Source: JAJVID01 sp963743425
GTDB taxonomy: Bacteria > Acidobacteriota > Blastocatellia > RBC074
DNA: 64,000 nucleotides
Reading direction: 5' to 3'
Assembly (NCBI GenBank): GCA_963743425.1
Contig: CAVUPU010000009.1
Location: forward strand, 124,001-188,000
Part shown: positions 33,085 to 40,970 of the stretch, one piece after another
How positions within the stretch are numbered: the first letter of the stretch is position 1
How the letters are laid out: every line of letters begins with the position of its first letter
Program-made: the position numbers and the translations under genes
The notes under the pieces: generated by a model
Seen by the model: the letters and a program-made list of their open reading frames with translations, nothing else
Told to the model about the DNA's origin: nothing
Database searches by the model: none

Positions 33085-33279
33085 TTGTTTGACAATTACA
33101 GCAGGGCGGCGGAGCGAAAGCCGCCGGCGAAGGCGAAAACAGCGTCGCCGGACGGAAGCGCGATGGCCGCGCTCGAAGCTCTCGCTGCGCTCGACATCAA
33201 TCAACTTAGCCCGGTCGATGCGTTGACCAAGCTTTACGAATTGCAGCGGCGCGTAACGGGACGGCGCCGGGAGCGATGA
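33085..33279 (+). pseudogene. duplicated fragment of the mutS 3' end
   Basis: The 64-residue frame reads AAERKPPAKAKTASPDGS, then ALEALAALDINQLSPVDALT, nearly the same as MutS residues from about 808 to 860. At DNA level 33106-33270 aligns with 31436-31600 at roughly 90% identity by eye. It lacks everything upstream and ends RRRER instead of the native MutS end. It is a dead copy, evidence of a local duplication or of an insertion that split a repeat. Confidence 0.85.
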
Positions 33280-33392
33280 CGCTATAAATTCGAGTAAAAC
33301 GGCGAAAATCGCTCGTTGGTCGGCAGTAGATTTCGGCTCCGCCCTGAGATTGGCGCCGCTAACCCGTTTTTAAGTGGAGGAGTGAAATATAG

Positions 33393-34034
33393 ATGAATTA
33401 CGCGCACGATCTACTTGAAAGGACGCCGGACGACGAGTTGGAAAAGATGATATTGGAATTGGGATGCTACGCCTTGAAGGTCAGGAATGAATATCGCTGG
33501 CGGACGAGAGACAGAGAGGCGCTTCCGAAAGGTGAAACGGTCAATTCGGTCGTGTCGCTGGCGCTGGAGAGAGTGTTGACGGGCGAGCGCCGATGGAATC
33601 CGGCGCAGCAGCCCGACTTCACGAAATTCATGCGAGACGTAATTGACAGTCTGATTAACCATCTGGCTCGAAGCAAAGACAACGCCTTGCTTACGACTCT
33701 TCCGGAGGAAGGCGGCGAGGATGAGATAAGTTGGCGCGCCGAATCCGATAAGGCCGGACCTGGCGCCGAATGGCTTGCGAGAAACGAAGCGACGCCGGAG
33801 CAAGCGTTGCTCGATGAAGAGTCGCGAGAGCGAAAGAACAAAGCGATACGAATCCTGTTGGAAGAGTGCGTCGCGGATCAGACCTTGACGAAGATCGTCG
33901 GCGCGATGTTGGGGGGATGCGACCACTGCGGCGAAATCGCCGACACTGTCGGCATAGAGGTGAAGGAGGTTTACAACGCGATGAAACGCCTTGATCGCCG
34001 TGTCACCTCGGTAAGCCGGAGAATGGCTGATTGA
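33393..34034 (+). CDS. sigma-70-like regulatory protein
   Basis: A 213-residue acidic protein with two recognisable parts. Residues about 50-95 look like an ECF sigma region 2: VVSLALERVLTGERRW, then FTKFMRDVIDSLINHLARSK. Residues about 170-213 look like region 4, with HCGEIADTVGIEVKEVYNAM as the helix-turn-helix and KRLDRRVTSVSRR as the tail. The GGAGGAGTGA site (33377-33386) sits just upstream of ATG 33393. The gene begins a three-gene plus-strand set ending in the peptidase-helicase fusion, and I infer it drives or regulates that set. No anti-sigma factor gene is visible. It could instead be a non-sigma DNA-binding protein. Confidence 0.6.
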   Translation: MNYAHDLLERTPDDELEKMILELGCYALKVRNEYRWRTRDREALPKGETVNSVVSLALERVLTGERRWNPAQQPDFTKFMRDVIDSLINHLARSKDNALLTTLPEEGGEDEISWRAESDKAGPGAEWLARNEATPEQALLDEESRERKNKAIRILLEECVADQTLTKIVGAMLGGCDHCGEIADTVGIEVKEVYNAMKRLDRRVTSVSRRMAD

Positions 34035-34078
34035 GCGGGGGCCCCAACATTCAGATACGTCAAGAGGAGGAATCAAAA

Positions 34079-34648
34079 GTGAACAGAAACAACGCGCCGC
34101 AAAACAGCGAGGCCCTCATCGAGCGCATCCGTCGCTTGAGCGATGAGGCTGAATGGAGCGTGGATGAGCTTCGAGAGGTTTTAACGGACGCAGGCATTGA
34201 TCCCGATCAGTTCATAAAAGACATCAAAACAAGAATCAAAGAGCTGTTGAACGCTTCGCCGGAGCAGCCTGAACTGAACGCGCAAAACGACTACGAGTCG
34301 CTGCCACTGCTGCCGAGGTTGCGCCGGATCACCGGGCTGAAAGCGACGACCATCGCCGAGAAGATGGGAACGCCGGTCCCGTTTCTATCCGATCTGAGCA
34401 GTTATCCGAACGTGGTTCCTTTCAGAGCGCGAAAGGAGTTCGCAAGGCGCGCGGCGAATAATTTGCCGGGAGTCAGCGAGCAGGATGTGCTGTACTCATT
34501 TGAGTACGGTTTGCATCAACAGGCGGCTGCTTTCCGCGACGCTCCCTTCCCGAAAGAAGAAGTTGACTTCGAGAAGATCGTCCGGCGCTCCGATATGAGC
34601 GATGAGCAGAAGCTGTATTGGCTCAGCTTTGATGAATTGGACTCATAG
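34079..34648 (+). CDS. putative helix-turn-helix protein of unknown family
   Basis: I choose GTG 34079 because AGAGGAGG lies eight bases upstream; a TTG at 34031 overlapping the preceding stop has no such site. The 189-residue protein has a charged N-terminal half with two or three helices, then LRRITGLKATTIAEKMGTPV followed by PFLSDLSSYPNVVPFRA. The latter has the rhythm of an XRE-type helix-turn-helix, though weakly. The C-terminal about 60 residues are acidic. ImmA/IrrE peptidases commonly cleave a neighbouring XRE repressor, so I infer that this is the substrate of the peptidase domain encoded next. That is a hypothesis. The stop codon is the first part of a long palindrome. Confidence 0.5.
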   Translation: MNRNNAPQNSEALIERIRRLSDEAEWSVDELREVLTDAGIDPDQFIKDIKTRIKELLNASPEQPELNAQNDYESLPLLPRLRRITGLKATTIAEKMGTPVPFLSDLSSYPNVVPFRARKEFARRAANNLPGVSEQDVLYSFEYGLHQQAAAFRDAPFPKEEVDFEKIVRRSDMSDEQKLYWLSFDELDS

Positions 34649-34701
34649 GATTAATTAGCGTAGGGGCAGACCTGCGTGTCTGCCCCTACGCTAATTAATC
34701 C
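34648..34701. repeat. perfect palindrome at the end of the HTH gene
   Basis: Two perfect 23-base arms (34648-34670, 34679-34701) with an 8-base loop. The arm carries TTAATTAGCGTAGGGGCAGA. It begins at the last base of the stop codon of the preceding gene and ends 42 bases before the fusion gene. The AGCGTAGGGGC core is shared with the inner stem at 9200-9273. It may attenuate transcription into the helicase gene. Confidence 0.85.
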
Positions 34702-34743
34702 CATTCAGGATGCCCCCAGGGATTTTCCGCGGGAGAAACAGAA

Positions 34744-37700
34744 ATGAGATTGCTGAAAAGAGCCAGAGAGCGTGCGCGAGACTGCCGTCGTAAGATCAGC
34801 GGGGGAAAGGAAGGTCTGCTCGAACGAGTCATCAACTACCTGGAGGATGAACACCAGATCGAACTCATCCCCGCAAATTCGGACTTTCTGCAAAACGGCC
34901 ATGCGTTGCTCAAACCGGCCGAAGGGTGTCTCTATTACGACAGAAAGTACGACGACGACCGGGTGGCCAGGCTCAAGGTGATTTTGCACGAACTGGGCCA
35001 TCTCGAATTGCATGGGAGGCTAAAAAAGCTCTGTTCGGAGCCTGACCCGGTTTACGGCTCGATCTATGCCGCGAGCGGCGCAGGCAGTCTGACCCGATAC
35101 AATCCGCGCGCCCGCGAAGAGGCCGAGGCCAACGCTTTCGCCACGGAGTTTCTGTGCCCGCAGGATGAAGCGTTCCTCTTGTGGCAAAACGCGCCCGATT
35201 CGGCATTTATCGCCGATCATTTCGGCGTCTCGGTCCATACGGTTCACGCGCAACTGGCCGAAGCTCTTTTCTGGATCGCGGGCGGGGAGGCCGCCGTGTC
35301 GGGAAAGAAGCGGTTCACAGGTTTTGAGTGTGACGACAGCCAGATTGCCGCCGCGACGTTCACAGGCGCTCCCGCGTTGGTTTGCGCCGGACCGGGCACT
35401 GGTAAGACCGCGACGTTGGTCAGACGCGTCGAATATCTACTGGACGACCGCGGCGCCGAACCTGAAAGCCTGCTGGTATTGACTTTCAGCAACGAGGCGG
35501 CGCAGGAGCTGGAAGAGCGCATCGCCGATAGATTCGGCGAGCAGATCGCCGCAAGGATCAGAATCAGCACCTTTCACGGCTTCGGCGTGGCCTTCCTGCA
35601 TCATCACGGCCAGCTCGCCGGACTCGACGCCCTCATCCTGGATGAATCCGGTCAAGGAGGACTTGTGAACAGCATTCTTGGCAAGACCGATTGCGAAAAG
35701 CTTCTGAAGTTGAAGAGGCCGTCCGAAACGGTCATGCGGATCGTCGAACACATCAACTACCTCAAGAACCGTTTGCTCATGCCCGAAACATTGGCGGCGA
35801 GGCTCGATCAATGGGAGCTTGCCGAGAGTGACCGAGGCAAGCAGGCTGCCCGCCAATTCCTGAGAGTCTTTCGCCTCTATGAAGAGGAGAAGACCGCCAG
35901 CCAGCGCGTTGATTTCGCCGATCTGATCGCTATTCCGATCAGGATTCTCGAAAGTGAAAAGGATCTGGCGGATCGCTACCGGAAGAAATACAGATTCGTA
36001 TTGGTTGATGAGTATCAGGACGTCAGCCGTTCGGTTGCGACCTTGCTTCGACATCTTTGCGGCCCGCAGAATCCGCCGTGGGTGGTCGGAGACGCGAGGC
36101 AGGCGATCTATCGCTTCCTCGGCGCGGCGGCTGAAAACGTCGAGGATTTCGAGAAGGATTTTCCGGGCGGCGCAGCGTTCGAACTCAATGTCAACTATCG
36201 CTCCTGTCGCGAGATTGTCGTGGTCGCCAATCAACTGGCATCGCTGATGGAAAGAGAAGGCGTCGAATACGATGAACGCTGGCTTGCGGCGAGCGCCAAT
36301 CCATCATCCTCTCATCCTTCTGAGGGCGGAAGGCCCCCGGTCGGAATCTCAATCGCCAATTCAGATCTGGCGGAGCGGGAAGGCGTCGCCGCGCAGATCG
36401 AAGACTGGATCAAACTGGGCGTCGCTCCGGGAGAAATCGCCGCGCTGGCGCGGCGCAACATTGATGTGCGAAACATCGCGCTGGCTCTGGGCCGATTGGG
36501 GATCAAGGCCGTCGCCGCCGGCCTGGCGACCCCGGAGGGGGCCGCAGGCGATCTCGCCTGCGTAGCGACCTTCGCCGACCGCCCAAAGACCTCGCTGCCG
36601 CGAATAGCGATCGCCCTCGGACGAGGGCGCTTTGAAAAATCGGTCATCAATTCGGTCGTCAGGTGGATCGGCGACACTGCCGATGAAGAGGGGAATTTTC
36701 CACCTGTGCAAGTAGGCGCCCGAATCAGTACCGCGAGCGGTAGCGAGCGTGGCTCTATCAATAGACCTATTGATAGAGCCACGCTCGCTACCGCTCGCGG
36801 TACTGATGGCGATGAGTTGGTCGCGGAGATTCGGCGCGCCTGGCGAGGTCTTCTTTTGTACAGACACAGCGGCGACGCCTTCACCATGATGTGCGCCTTC
36901 CTATTTGACGCGAGCGATTATCTGCGGCGGATTCTGGCATTGCCGGCTGGGGCCGAACGCTCGCTGCTGCTCGGAGAAGGCGCCACCGCGCTCTCACAAG
37001 CCGCCAGATGGCGAATTACTCATCGTGATATGCCGCGACGCCAATCGCGCCTGAGCTTCGGCGAGTATTTCCGCGACTCATTGAACGCGGGCGCTCCGAG
37101 TCTGGTTCCGCCGCCCGCGACGACGGACGCGGTGCGCGTTATGACCTGCCACGCGGCCAAAGGGTTGGAATTCCCATACGTCGCCGTGGTCGGTCAGACT
37201 CTTTCCGCAGCCCCGCGCGGACACAAATGGTTACCTCCGGATCTGCAGCCCTCGGTCGAAGAAGATGTCCGCCAATCCGATTCTCTGTTCTTCGTCGGCG
37301 CCACCAGGGCGCAGCGCGCGCTCATCGTATCCTACGCCAACACCGCGGGCGGAAGCGCGCGATCGCGCGACCGTGACGTCACTCCCTTGCTGAGTCGCTG
37401 GAGCGACGCATACTCCGTCAATACGGTTCGTCTTCCTGAGACGGCCGTGGAGCGAGAGCAGGCGGAGATCACTGATATTTGGGGAGGCTCTCCGAAAGGC
37501 GCATTGGCCGCCAGCTCGCTCGACAGGGGGCGCTGCGCCATTCGGACCTACCTCAATGAATTCCTCGGCGCGCGATTTCCGCTCGATGAAAAGCCGCTCT
37601 ACCCGGCCTTCATTCAGGCGGCGCGGCGCGCCATGGAGAGAGTGGTCTATGAATCCGGCGAGACTGGAAGCGCGATCAACCAATCGAAAGCCGCGGAATT

Positions 37701-38250
37701 CTTCCGGGAGGTATGGAAGGCGAATGGCGCCGACGGGCATCAACATCATCGAATCTATTTCGCGTTGGGACAGAAATATGTCGAGCGATTCGCGCTGGCG
37801 TCGCAGTCGCTGCCTCCGGCGGATAAATATCTCGAATCCGCACTGGGCGATTACACTGCCGGTCTGCGCCTGCGCCTCGACCTGGTCGCCTTCCATCGCG
37901 CGGCGGACGGCTCGGTCATAGCCGTGCAATTCCGTCCCGAGTCATACGCCGATAAGGCCAGGGACGGAAGCTTGCAATGGAGCAAGCTGGACAACGCGTA
38001 TCGGATTCCATTCGCGCTCTTGCGCCAGCGTGAACCGCAGCTTCGGCCCTTCGTTTTTTCCGGCGAGGACGGAGTCCTTTACCCTTTCCTTTGGAGCGCG
38101 AAGAAAGGGTCTGTGGAGGAAGAAGCGCGACGCGCCGAGGATCGCTACAGACTTTTTTCCCGCCGGATTTTCAACCAACAAATCAACCGCTGGAAGTGTG
38201 ATAGTTGCGAAGTTCACGTGATCTGCCCTCACTGGCTTGAAGCGGCGTGA
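34744..38250 (+). CDS. ImmA/IrrE metallopeptidase - UvrD helicase - RecB-like nuclease fusion
   Basis: A 1168-residue fusion. Residues 1-170: ImmA/IrrE-type zinc peptidase with HELGH (82-86) and a likely third ligand in EEAEANAFATEFLCP (E128). Residues 200-900: UvrD/Rep superfamily 1 helicase with Walker A AGPGTGKT (215-222), DEYQD (422-426), GDARQAIYRF, NVNYRS and TCHAAKGLEF (801-810). Residues 925-1168: an AddB/Cas4-like Fe-S nuclease module with C931 and the C-terminal triad C1152, C1155, C1161. Its active-site text D1046...V-Q1062-F-R1064 replaces the usual Glu-x-Lys, so catalysis is doubtful. Codons 661-688 are an 84-bp perfect palindrome inserted in frame. Together with the two upstream genes it looks like a defence or DNA-damage response unit. 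The architecture is clear; the function is inferred. Confidence 0.85.
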   Translation: MRLLKRARERARDCRRKISGGKEGLLERVINYLEDEHQIELIPANSDFLQNGHALLKPAEGCLYYDRKYDDDRVARLKVILHELGHLELHGRLKKLCSEPDPVYGSIYAASGAGSLTRYNPRAREEAEANAFATEFLCPQDEAFLLWQNAPDSAFIADHFGVSVHTVHAQLAEALFWIAGGEAAVSGKKRFTGFECDDSQIAAATFTGAPALVCAGPGTGKTATLVRRVEYLLDDRGAEPESLLVLTFSNEAAQELEERIADRFGEQIAARIRISTFHGFGVAFLHHHGQLAGLDALILDESGQGGLVNSILGKTDCEKLLKLKRPSETVMRIVEHINYLKNRLLMPETLAARLDQWELAESDRGKQAARQFLRVFRLYEEEKTASQRVDFADLIAIPIRILESEKDLADRYRKKYRFVLVDEYQDVSRSVATLLRHLCGPQNPPWVVGDARQAIYRFLGAAAENVEDFEKDFPGGAAFELNVNYRSCREIVVVANQLASLMEREGVEYDERWLAASANPSSSHPSEGGRPPVGISIANSDLAEREGVAAQIEDWIKLGVAPGEIAALARRNIDVRNIALALGRLGIKAVAAGLATPEGAAGDLACVATFADRPKTSLPRIAIALGRGRFEKSVINSVVRWIGDTADEEGNFPPVQVGARISTASGSERGSINRPIDRATLATARGTDGDELVAEIRRAWRGLLLYRHSGDAFTMMCAFLFDASDYLRRILALPAGAERSLLLGEGATALSQAARWRITHRDMPRRQSRLSFGEYFRDSLNAGAPSLVPPPATTDAVRVMTCHAAKGLEFPYVAVVGQTLSAAPRGHKWLPPDLQPSVEEDVRQSDSLFFVGATRAQRALIVSYANTAGGSARSRDRDVTPLLSRWSDAYSVNTVRLPETAVEREQAEITDIWGGSPKGALAASSLDRGRCAIRTYLNEFLGARFPLDEKPLYPAFIQAARRAMERVVYESGETGSAINQSKAAEFFREVWKANGADGHQHHRIYFALGQKYVERFALASQSLPPADKYLESALGDYTAGLRLRLDLVAFHRAADGSVIAVQFRPESYADKARDGSLQWSKLDNAYRIPFALLRQREPQLRPFVFSGEDGVLYPFLWSAKKGSVEEEARRAEDRYRLFSRRIFNQQINRWKCDSCEVHVICPHWLEAA
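36724..36807. repeat. 84-bp perfect palindrome inside the helicase gene, in frame
   Basis: Two perfect 41-base arms (36724-36764, 36767-36807) and a 2-base loop. The arm begins ATCAGTACCGCGAGCGGTAG, almost the same as the intergenic repeat at 14626-14715. Its first base is exactly the first base of codon 661 and its length is 28 codons, so the reading frame is kept. It encodes ISTASGSERGSINR and then PIDRATLATARGTD. Confidence 0.95.
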
Positions 38251-38455
38251 CCGTTTTCTTCAACCTTTTCGTCTTTAGGCGCGCGATAGCCTTGGCGCCC
38301 GCGCACTGAGAAATCTCCGCTCTTGACGCTCACCGTTATAGTTCGGAAGCCGCCGTCGCGTTTATCGTTGGTCGGATAATATTCCTGGCGCTGCGACTCG
38401 TGTCTATTAGCAAGGCGACGTTGAAATGGGCCTCGGTCGAAGAAAAAGCAGTGAT
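38229..38455 (-). pseudogene. remnant of a VWFA-related secreted protein gene
   Basis: On the minus strand, 38400-38455 reads SSTEAHFNVALLIDTSRS, matching the VWFA protein at 42879. After a frame change at about 38400, 38229-38395 reads QEYYPTNDKRDGGFRTITVS and GRQGYRAPKDEK to a stop, matching the C terminus of the same family. The middle (about 210 codons) is deleted. It overlaps the 3' end of the helicase gene and the intergenic space before the histidine kinase gene. Confidence 0.8.
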
Positions 38456-38591
38456 AGGCGCGTTGACACGGCTCCCGACTTTATGCGATTTGCTTTCATG
38501 CGGCAGCCGATTGGGCGGCTGCCGCGCCACAGGCAAAGCTTTCAGGCTGCCTTATCATTGGTGTCCTGATACTGATCGGCAAGATTTAGTG

Positions 38592-40046
38592 ATGTTCAAT
38601 CGCGATCAAAGGCACATTTACAGATTCTGGCATTCCGCCGCGCAATGTTTGTTCGGCGCCGTTGTCCTGGCTCTGCTGACCTATGTCTGCTTTCGATTCC
38701 AGGCTAATTCCACAACGGTCGCCCTTCTTTGTCTTATCGTTATCGTGGTGGTATCCCTCACGAGCGGCTTCATTCCAGCAGCCTTTGTCTCCATCATCGC
38801 CTATGTATGCCTGGACTCCTTCTTTACCGCGCCGCTCTTCCGTCCGGCGATGAGCGAGCCGCTGGACATCGTGGCCCCCATTGCCTTTTTGACGACTTCA
38901 TTTGTCATCACCCGCCTGATGTCCAGAGTGCGCAAATCGTTCCAGGAAATCCAGGCGCTAAAAGACCAACTTCGACTTGCTATCGACACAATCCCCGGAC
39001 TGGTCTGGAGCGCGCTGCCTGACGGCTCCGCCGAGTTCCTGAATCAACGTTGGCTGGAATACACGGGTCTCTCTTTGAAGGATGGACTGGACTGGGGCGG
39101 GAAGGTCGCGGTTCATCCCGAAGACCTTGCGAGGCTCATGGACGAATGGAGAGCGGCCTTGACGGATGGTAAACCGTTGGAGACTGAAGCGCGCTTGCGG
39201 CGGGCCGATGGCGAATATCGCTGGTTGCTGATCCGAGCCGTGCCGCTGCGCGACGAGATGGGAAAGATCGTTAAATGGTATGGAGCGAGCGCCGACATCG
39301 AGGACCGAAAGCGGGCGGAAGAGACCTTGCGCAAGGCGCAGGCGGAGTTGGCCCACGTCACACGGGCGACGACCATGGGGGAACTGGCGGCCTCCATCGC
39401 CCACGAAGTCAACCAACCGCTAACGGCCATCGTGAATAACGGCAACGCCTGCCTGCGCTGGCTGGCAAGCGAAGAGCCTGACCTCGACGAGGCTCGCGAA
39501 GCCGCCCGGCGTGTCATCCGAGATGGGAGTCGGGCGGGCGAGGTTATCATCCGGATTCGAGCGCTCTTGCGGAAAACCGATACAGAGAAGGCGCGGCTGG
39601 ACATCAACCAAGCCATTCGGGAGGTCGTCACGCTGACGCGGAATGAAGCAGCGGGGAAAGGAGTGGCGATACGCATGGAATTGGCCGCCGGTCTCCCGCC
39701 CGTGTTGGGAGACCGGGTGCAGTTACAACAAGTCATTCTTAATCTGATTATGAACGGTATCGAAGCCATGGCGTCAGTGACTGACCGGCCGCGAGAGTTG
39801 CTCATCCGTTCTCGTCAACACGAATCCGACAAATCGCTCATCACCGTTCGAGACTCCGGTATCGGGCTTGGCGGGCAGGACCTCGAAAGAATCTTCGACG
39901 CTTTCTACACGACCAAGTCTCAGGGGCTGGGAATGGGGCTGGCGATCAGTCGCTCCATCGTCGAAGATCACGGCGGGCGGCTGTGGGCCGTGCCGAATGA
40001 CGGTCTTGGCGCGATCTTTCAGTTTACGCTTTTGAAATACCAGTAG
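38592..40046 (+). CDS. PAS domain sensor histidine kinase
   Basis: I start at ATG 38592 (MFNRDQRHIYRFWHSAAQ); the open frame extends further upstream to 38400, but that part is antisense to the VWFA remnant. The protein has four membrane segments resembling the DUF4118/KdpD-type module (about 15-115), a PAS domain (LRLAIDTIPGLVWSALPDG through WYGASADIEDRKRA), a dimerisation helix with the phospho-histidine in MGELAASIAHEVNQPLTAI, and an HATPase domain with the N box (LNLIMNGIEAM), G1 (VRDSGIGL), F box (IFDAFYTTK) and G2 (QGLGMGLAI). It pairs with the FixJ-type regulator nine bases downstream. The signal is unknown. Confidence 0.9.
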   Translation: MFNRDQRHIYRFWHSAAQCLFGAVVLALLTYVCFRFQANSTTVALLCLIVIVVVSLTSGFIPAAFVSIIAYVCLDSFFTAPLFRPAMSEPLDIVAPIAFLTTSFVITRLMSRVRKSFQEIQALKDQLRLAIDTIPGLVWSALPDGSAEFLNQRWLEYTGLSLKDGLDWGGKVAVHPEDLARLMDEWRAALTDGKPLETEARLRRADGEYRWLLIRAVPLRDEMGKIVKWYGASADIEDRKRAEETLRKAQAELAHVTRATTMGELAASIAHEVNQPLTAIVNNGNACLRWLASEEPDLDEAREAARRVIRDGSRAGEVIIRIRALLRKTDTEKARLDINQAIREVVTLTRNEAAGKGVAIRMELAAGLPPVLGDRVQLQQVILNLIMNGIEAMASVTDRPRELLIRSRQHESDKSLITVRDSGIGLGGQDLERIFDAFYTTKSQGLGMGLAISRSIVEDHGGRLWAVPNDGLGAIFQFTLLKYQ

Positions 40047-40054
40047 GATCACTT

Positions 40055-40702
40055 ATGCCCGAGCCAGAAGCAGTTGTCTTTATCGTGGATGACGATGAGT
40101 CCGTCCGTGAGTCTTTGGGAAGTCTGATCCGATCGGCGGGTCTGAGAGTCGAGACGTTTGCCTCCGCGCAGGAGTTTTTGGCCGGCGCGCGATCCAAAAC
40201 TGTGGGCGCTGTGGGCGCGCCGAGTTGTCTGGTGCTGGATGTGCATCTCCCGGGACTCAGCGGGCTTGACCTGCAGAAGCGGATGGCCGAGCTTAACATC
40301 GAGATTCCCATTATTTTTATTACTGGCCGCGGTGACATCCCGACTACGGTGCGGGCGATGAAAGCGGGCGCCGTCGAGTTTCTTACGAAGCCCTTCCGCG
40401 ACCATGATCTTTTGGAAGCGATCGGTCAGGCGATAGAGCGCGACCAGGCGGCGCGCCGGCAGCAAGCGGAGATGGCGGAGTTGCGTGGCCGGTATGAATC
40501 ACTGACGCCTCGCGAGCGGGAGGTGATGGGATTGGTGGTCTCAGGGCTACTCAACAAACAGGTCGCCGCCGAGCTTGGAATAAACGAGGGTACCGTCAAA
40601 GTCCATCGTGGTCAGGTGATGCAAAAAATGCAAGCGGAGTCTTTGGCGGATCTGGTCAGGATGTCTGAGAAGCTGGGAATACCTCGCGCAACGAATTTGT
40701 AG
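40055..40702 (+). CDS. FixJ/LuxR-type response regulator
   Basis: A 215-residue transcription factor. The receiver domain has the acidic pocket DDDES, the phospho-acceptor aspartate in CLVLDVHLPGLSG, the switch threonine in FITGRGD and the lysine in FLTKPF. A LuxR-type helix-turn-helix follows: SLTPREREVMGLVVSGLLNK, then AAELGINEGTVKVHRGQVMQ. This is the FixJ architecture; it starts eight bases after the kinase stop, so the two are a co-transcribed two-component system. Targets are unknown; the TolC gene is a candidate. Confidence 0.93.
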   Translation: MPEPEAVVFIVDDDESVRESLGSLIRSAGLRVETFASAQEFLAGARSKTVGAVGAPSCLVLDVHLPGLSGLDLQKRMAELNIEIPIIFITGRGDIPTTVRAMKAGAVEFLTKPFRDHDLLEAIGQAIERDQAARRQQAEMAELRGRYESLTPREREVMGLVVSGLLNKQVAAELGINEGTVKVHRGQVMQKMQAESLADLVRMSEKLGIPRATNL

Positions 40703-40734
40703 GGCGACAGCCACACTCAAGCCACTTTAGCGCC

Positions 40735-40895
40735 TATACCAAAGCGCAATAGATTTTTTGTCCGCTTCGCTGCTATTTAGATCATGGCATCAGAGACGAA
40801 AGGTCAGGATGTCTAATCTCCCTCTTAAATCATTATGAATTCGGATCATCTCCCCAATACTCGCCGCATGATACTTAATGCGCGTATCACGCGGC
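40735..40895 (+). pseudogene. decayed copy of the receiver gene at 42456 and its leader
   Basis: 40735-40831 repeats 42381-42475 (TATACCAAAGCGCAATAG through the start codon and CTAATCTCCCTCTT) with about 85% identity. The following 40835-40895 (GGATCATCTCCCCAATAC and on) aligns with codons 40-62 of the same gene. About 97 bases between the two blocks are missing and the frame is broken after MSNLPLKSL. It is a deleted duplicate. Confidence 0.8.
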
Positions 40896-40970
40896 CCTGA
40901 ATCTGAGCTGACTGAGGCGTCGAGCGTAAGCGCCACTCGCTGTCAAGACGCCGATCTGGGGAGGAAGAGG

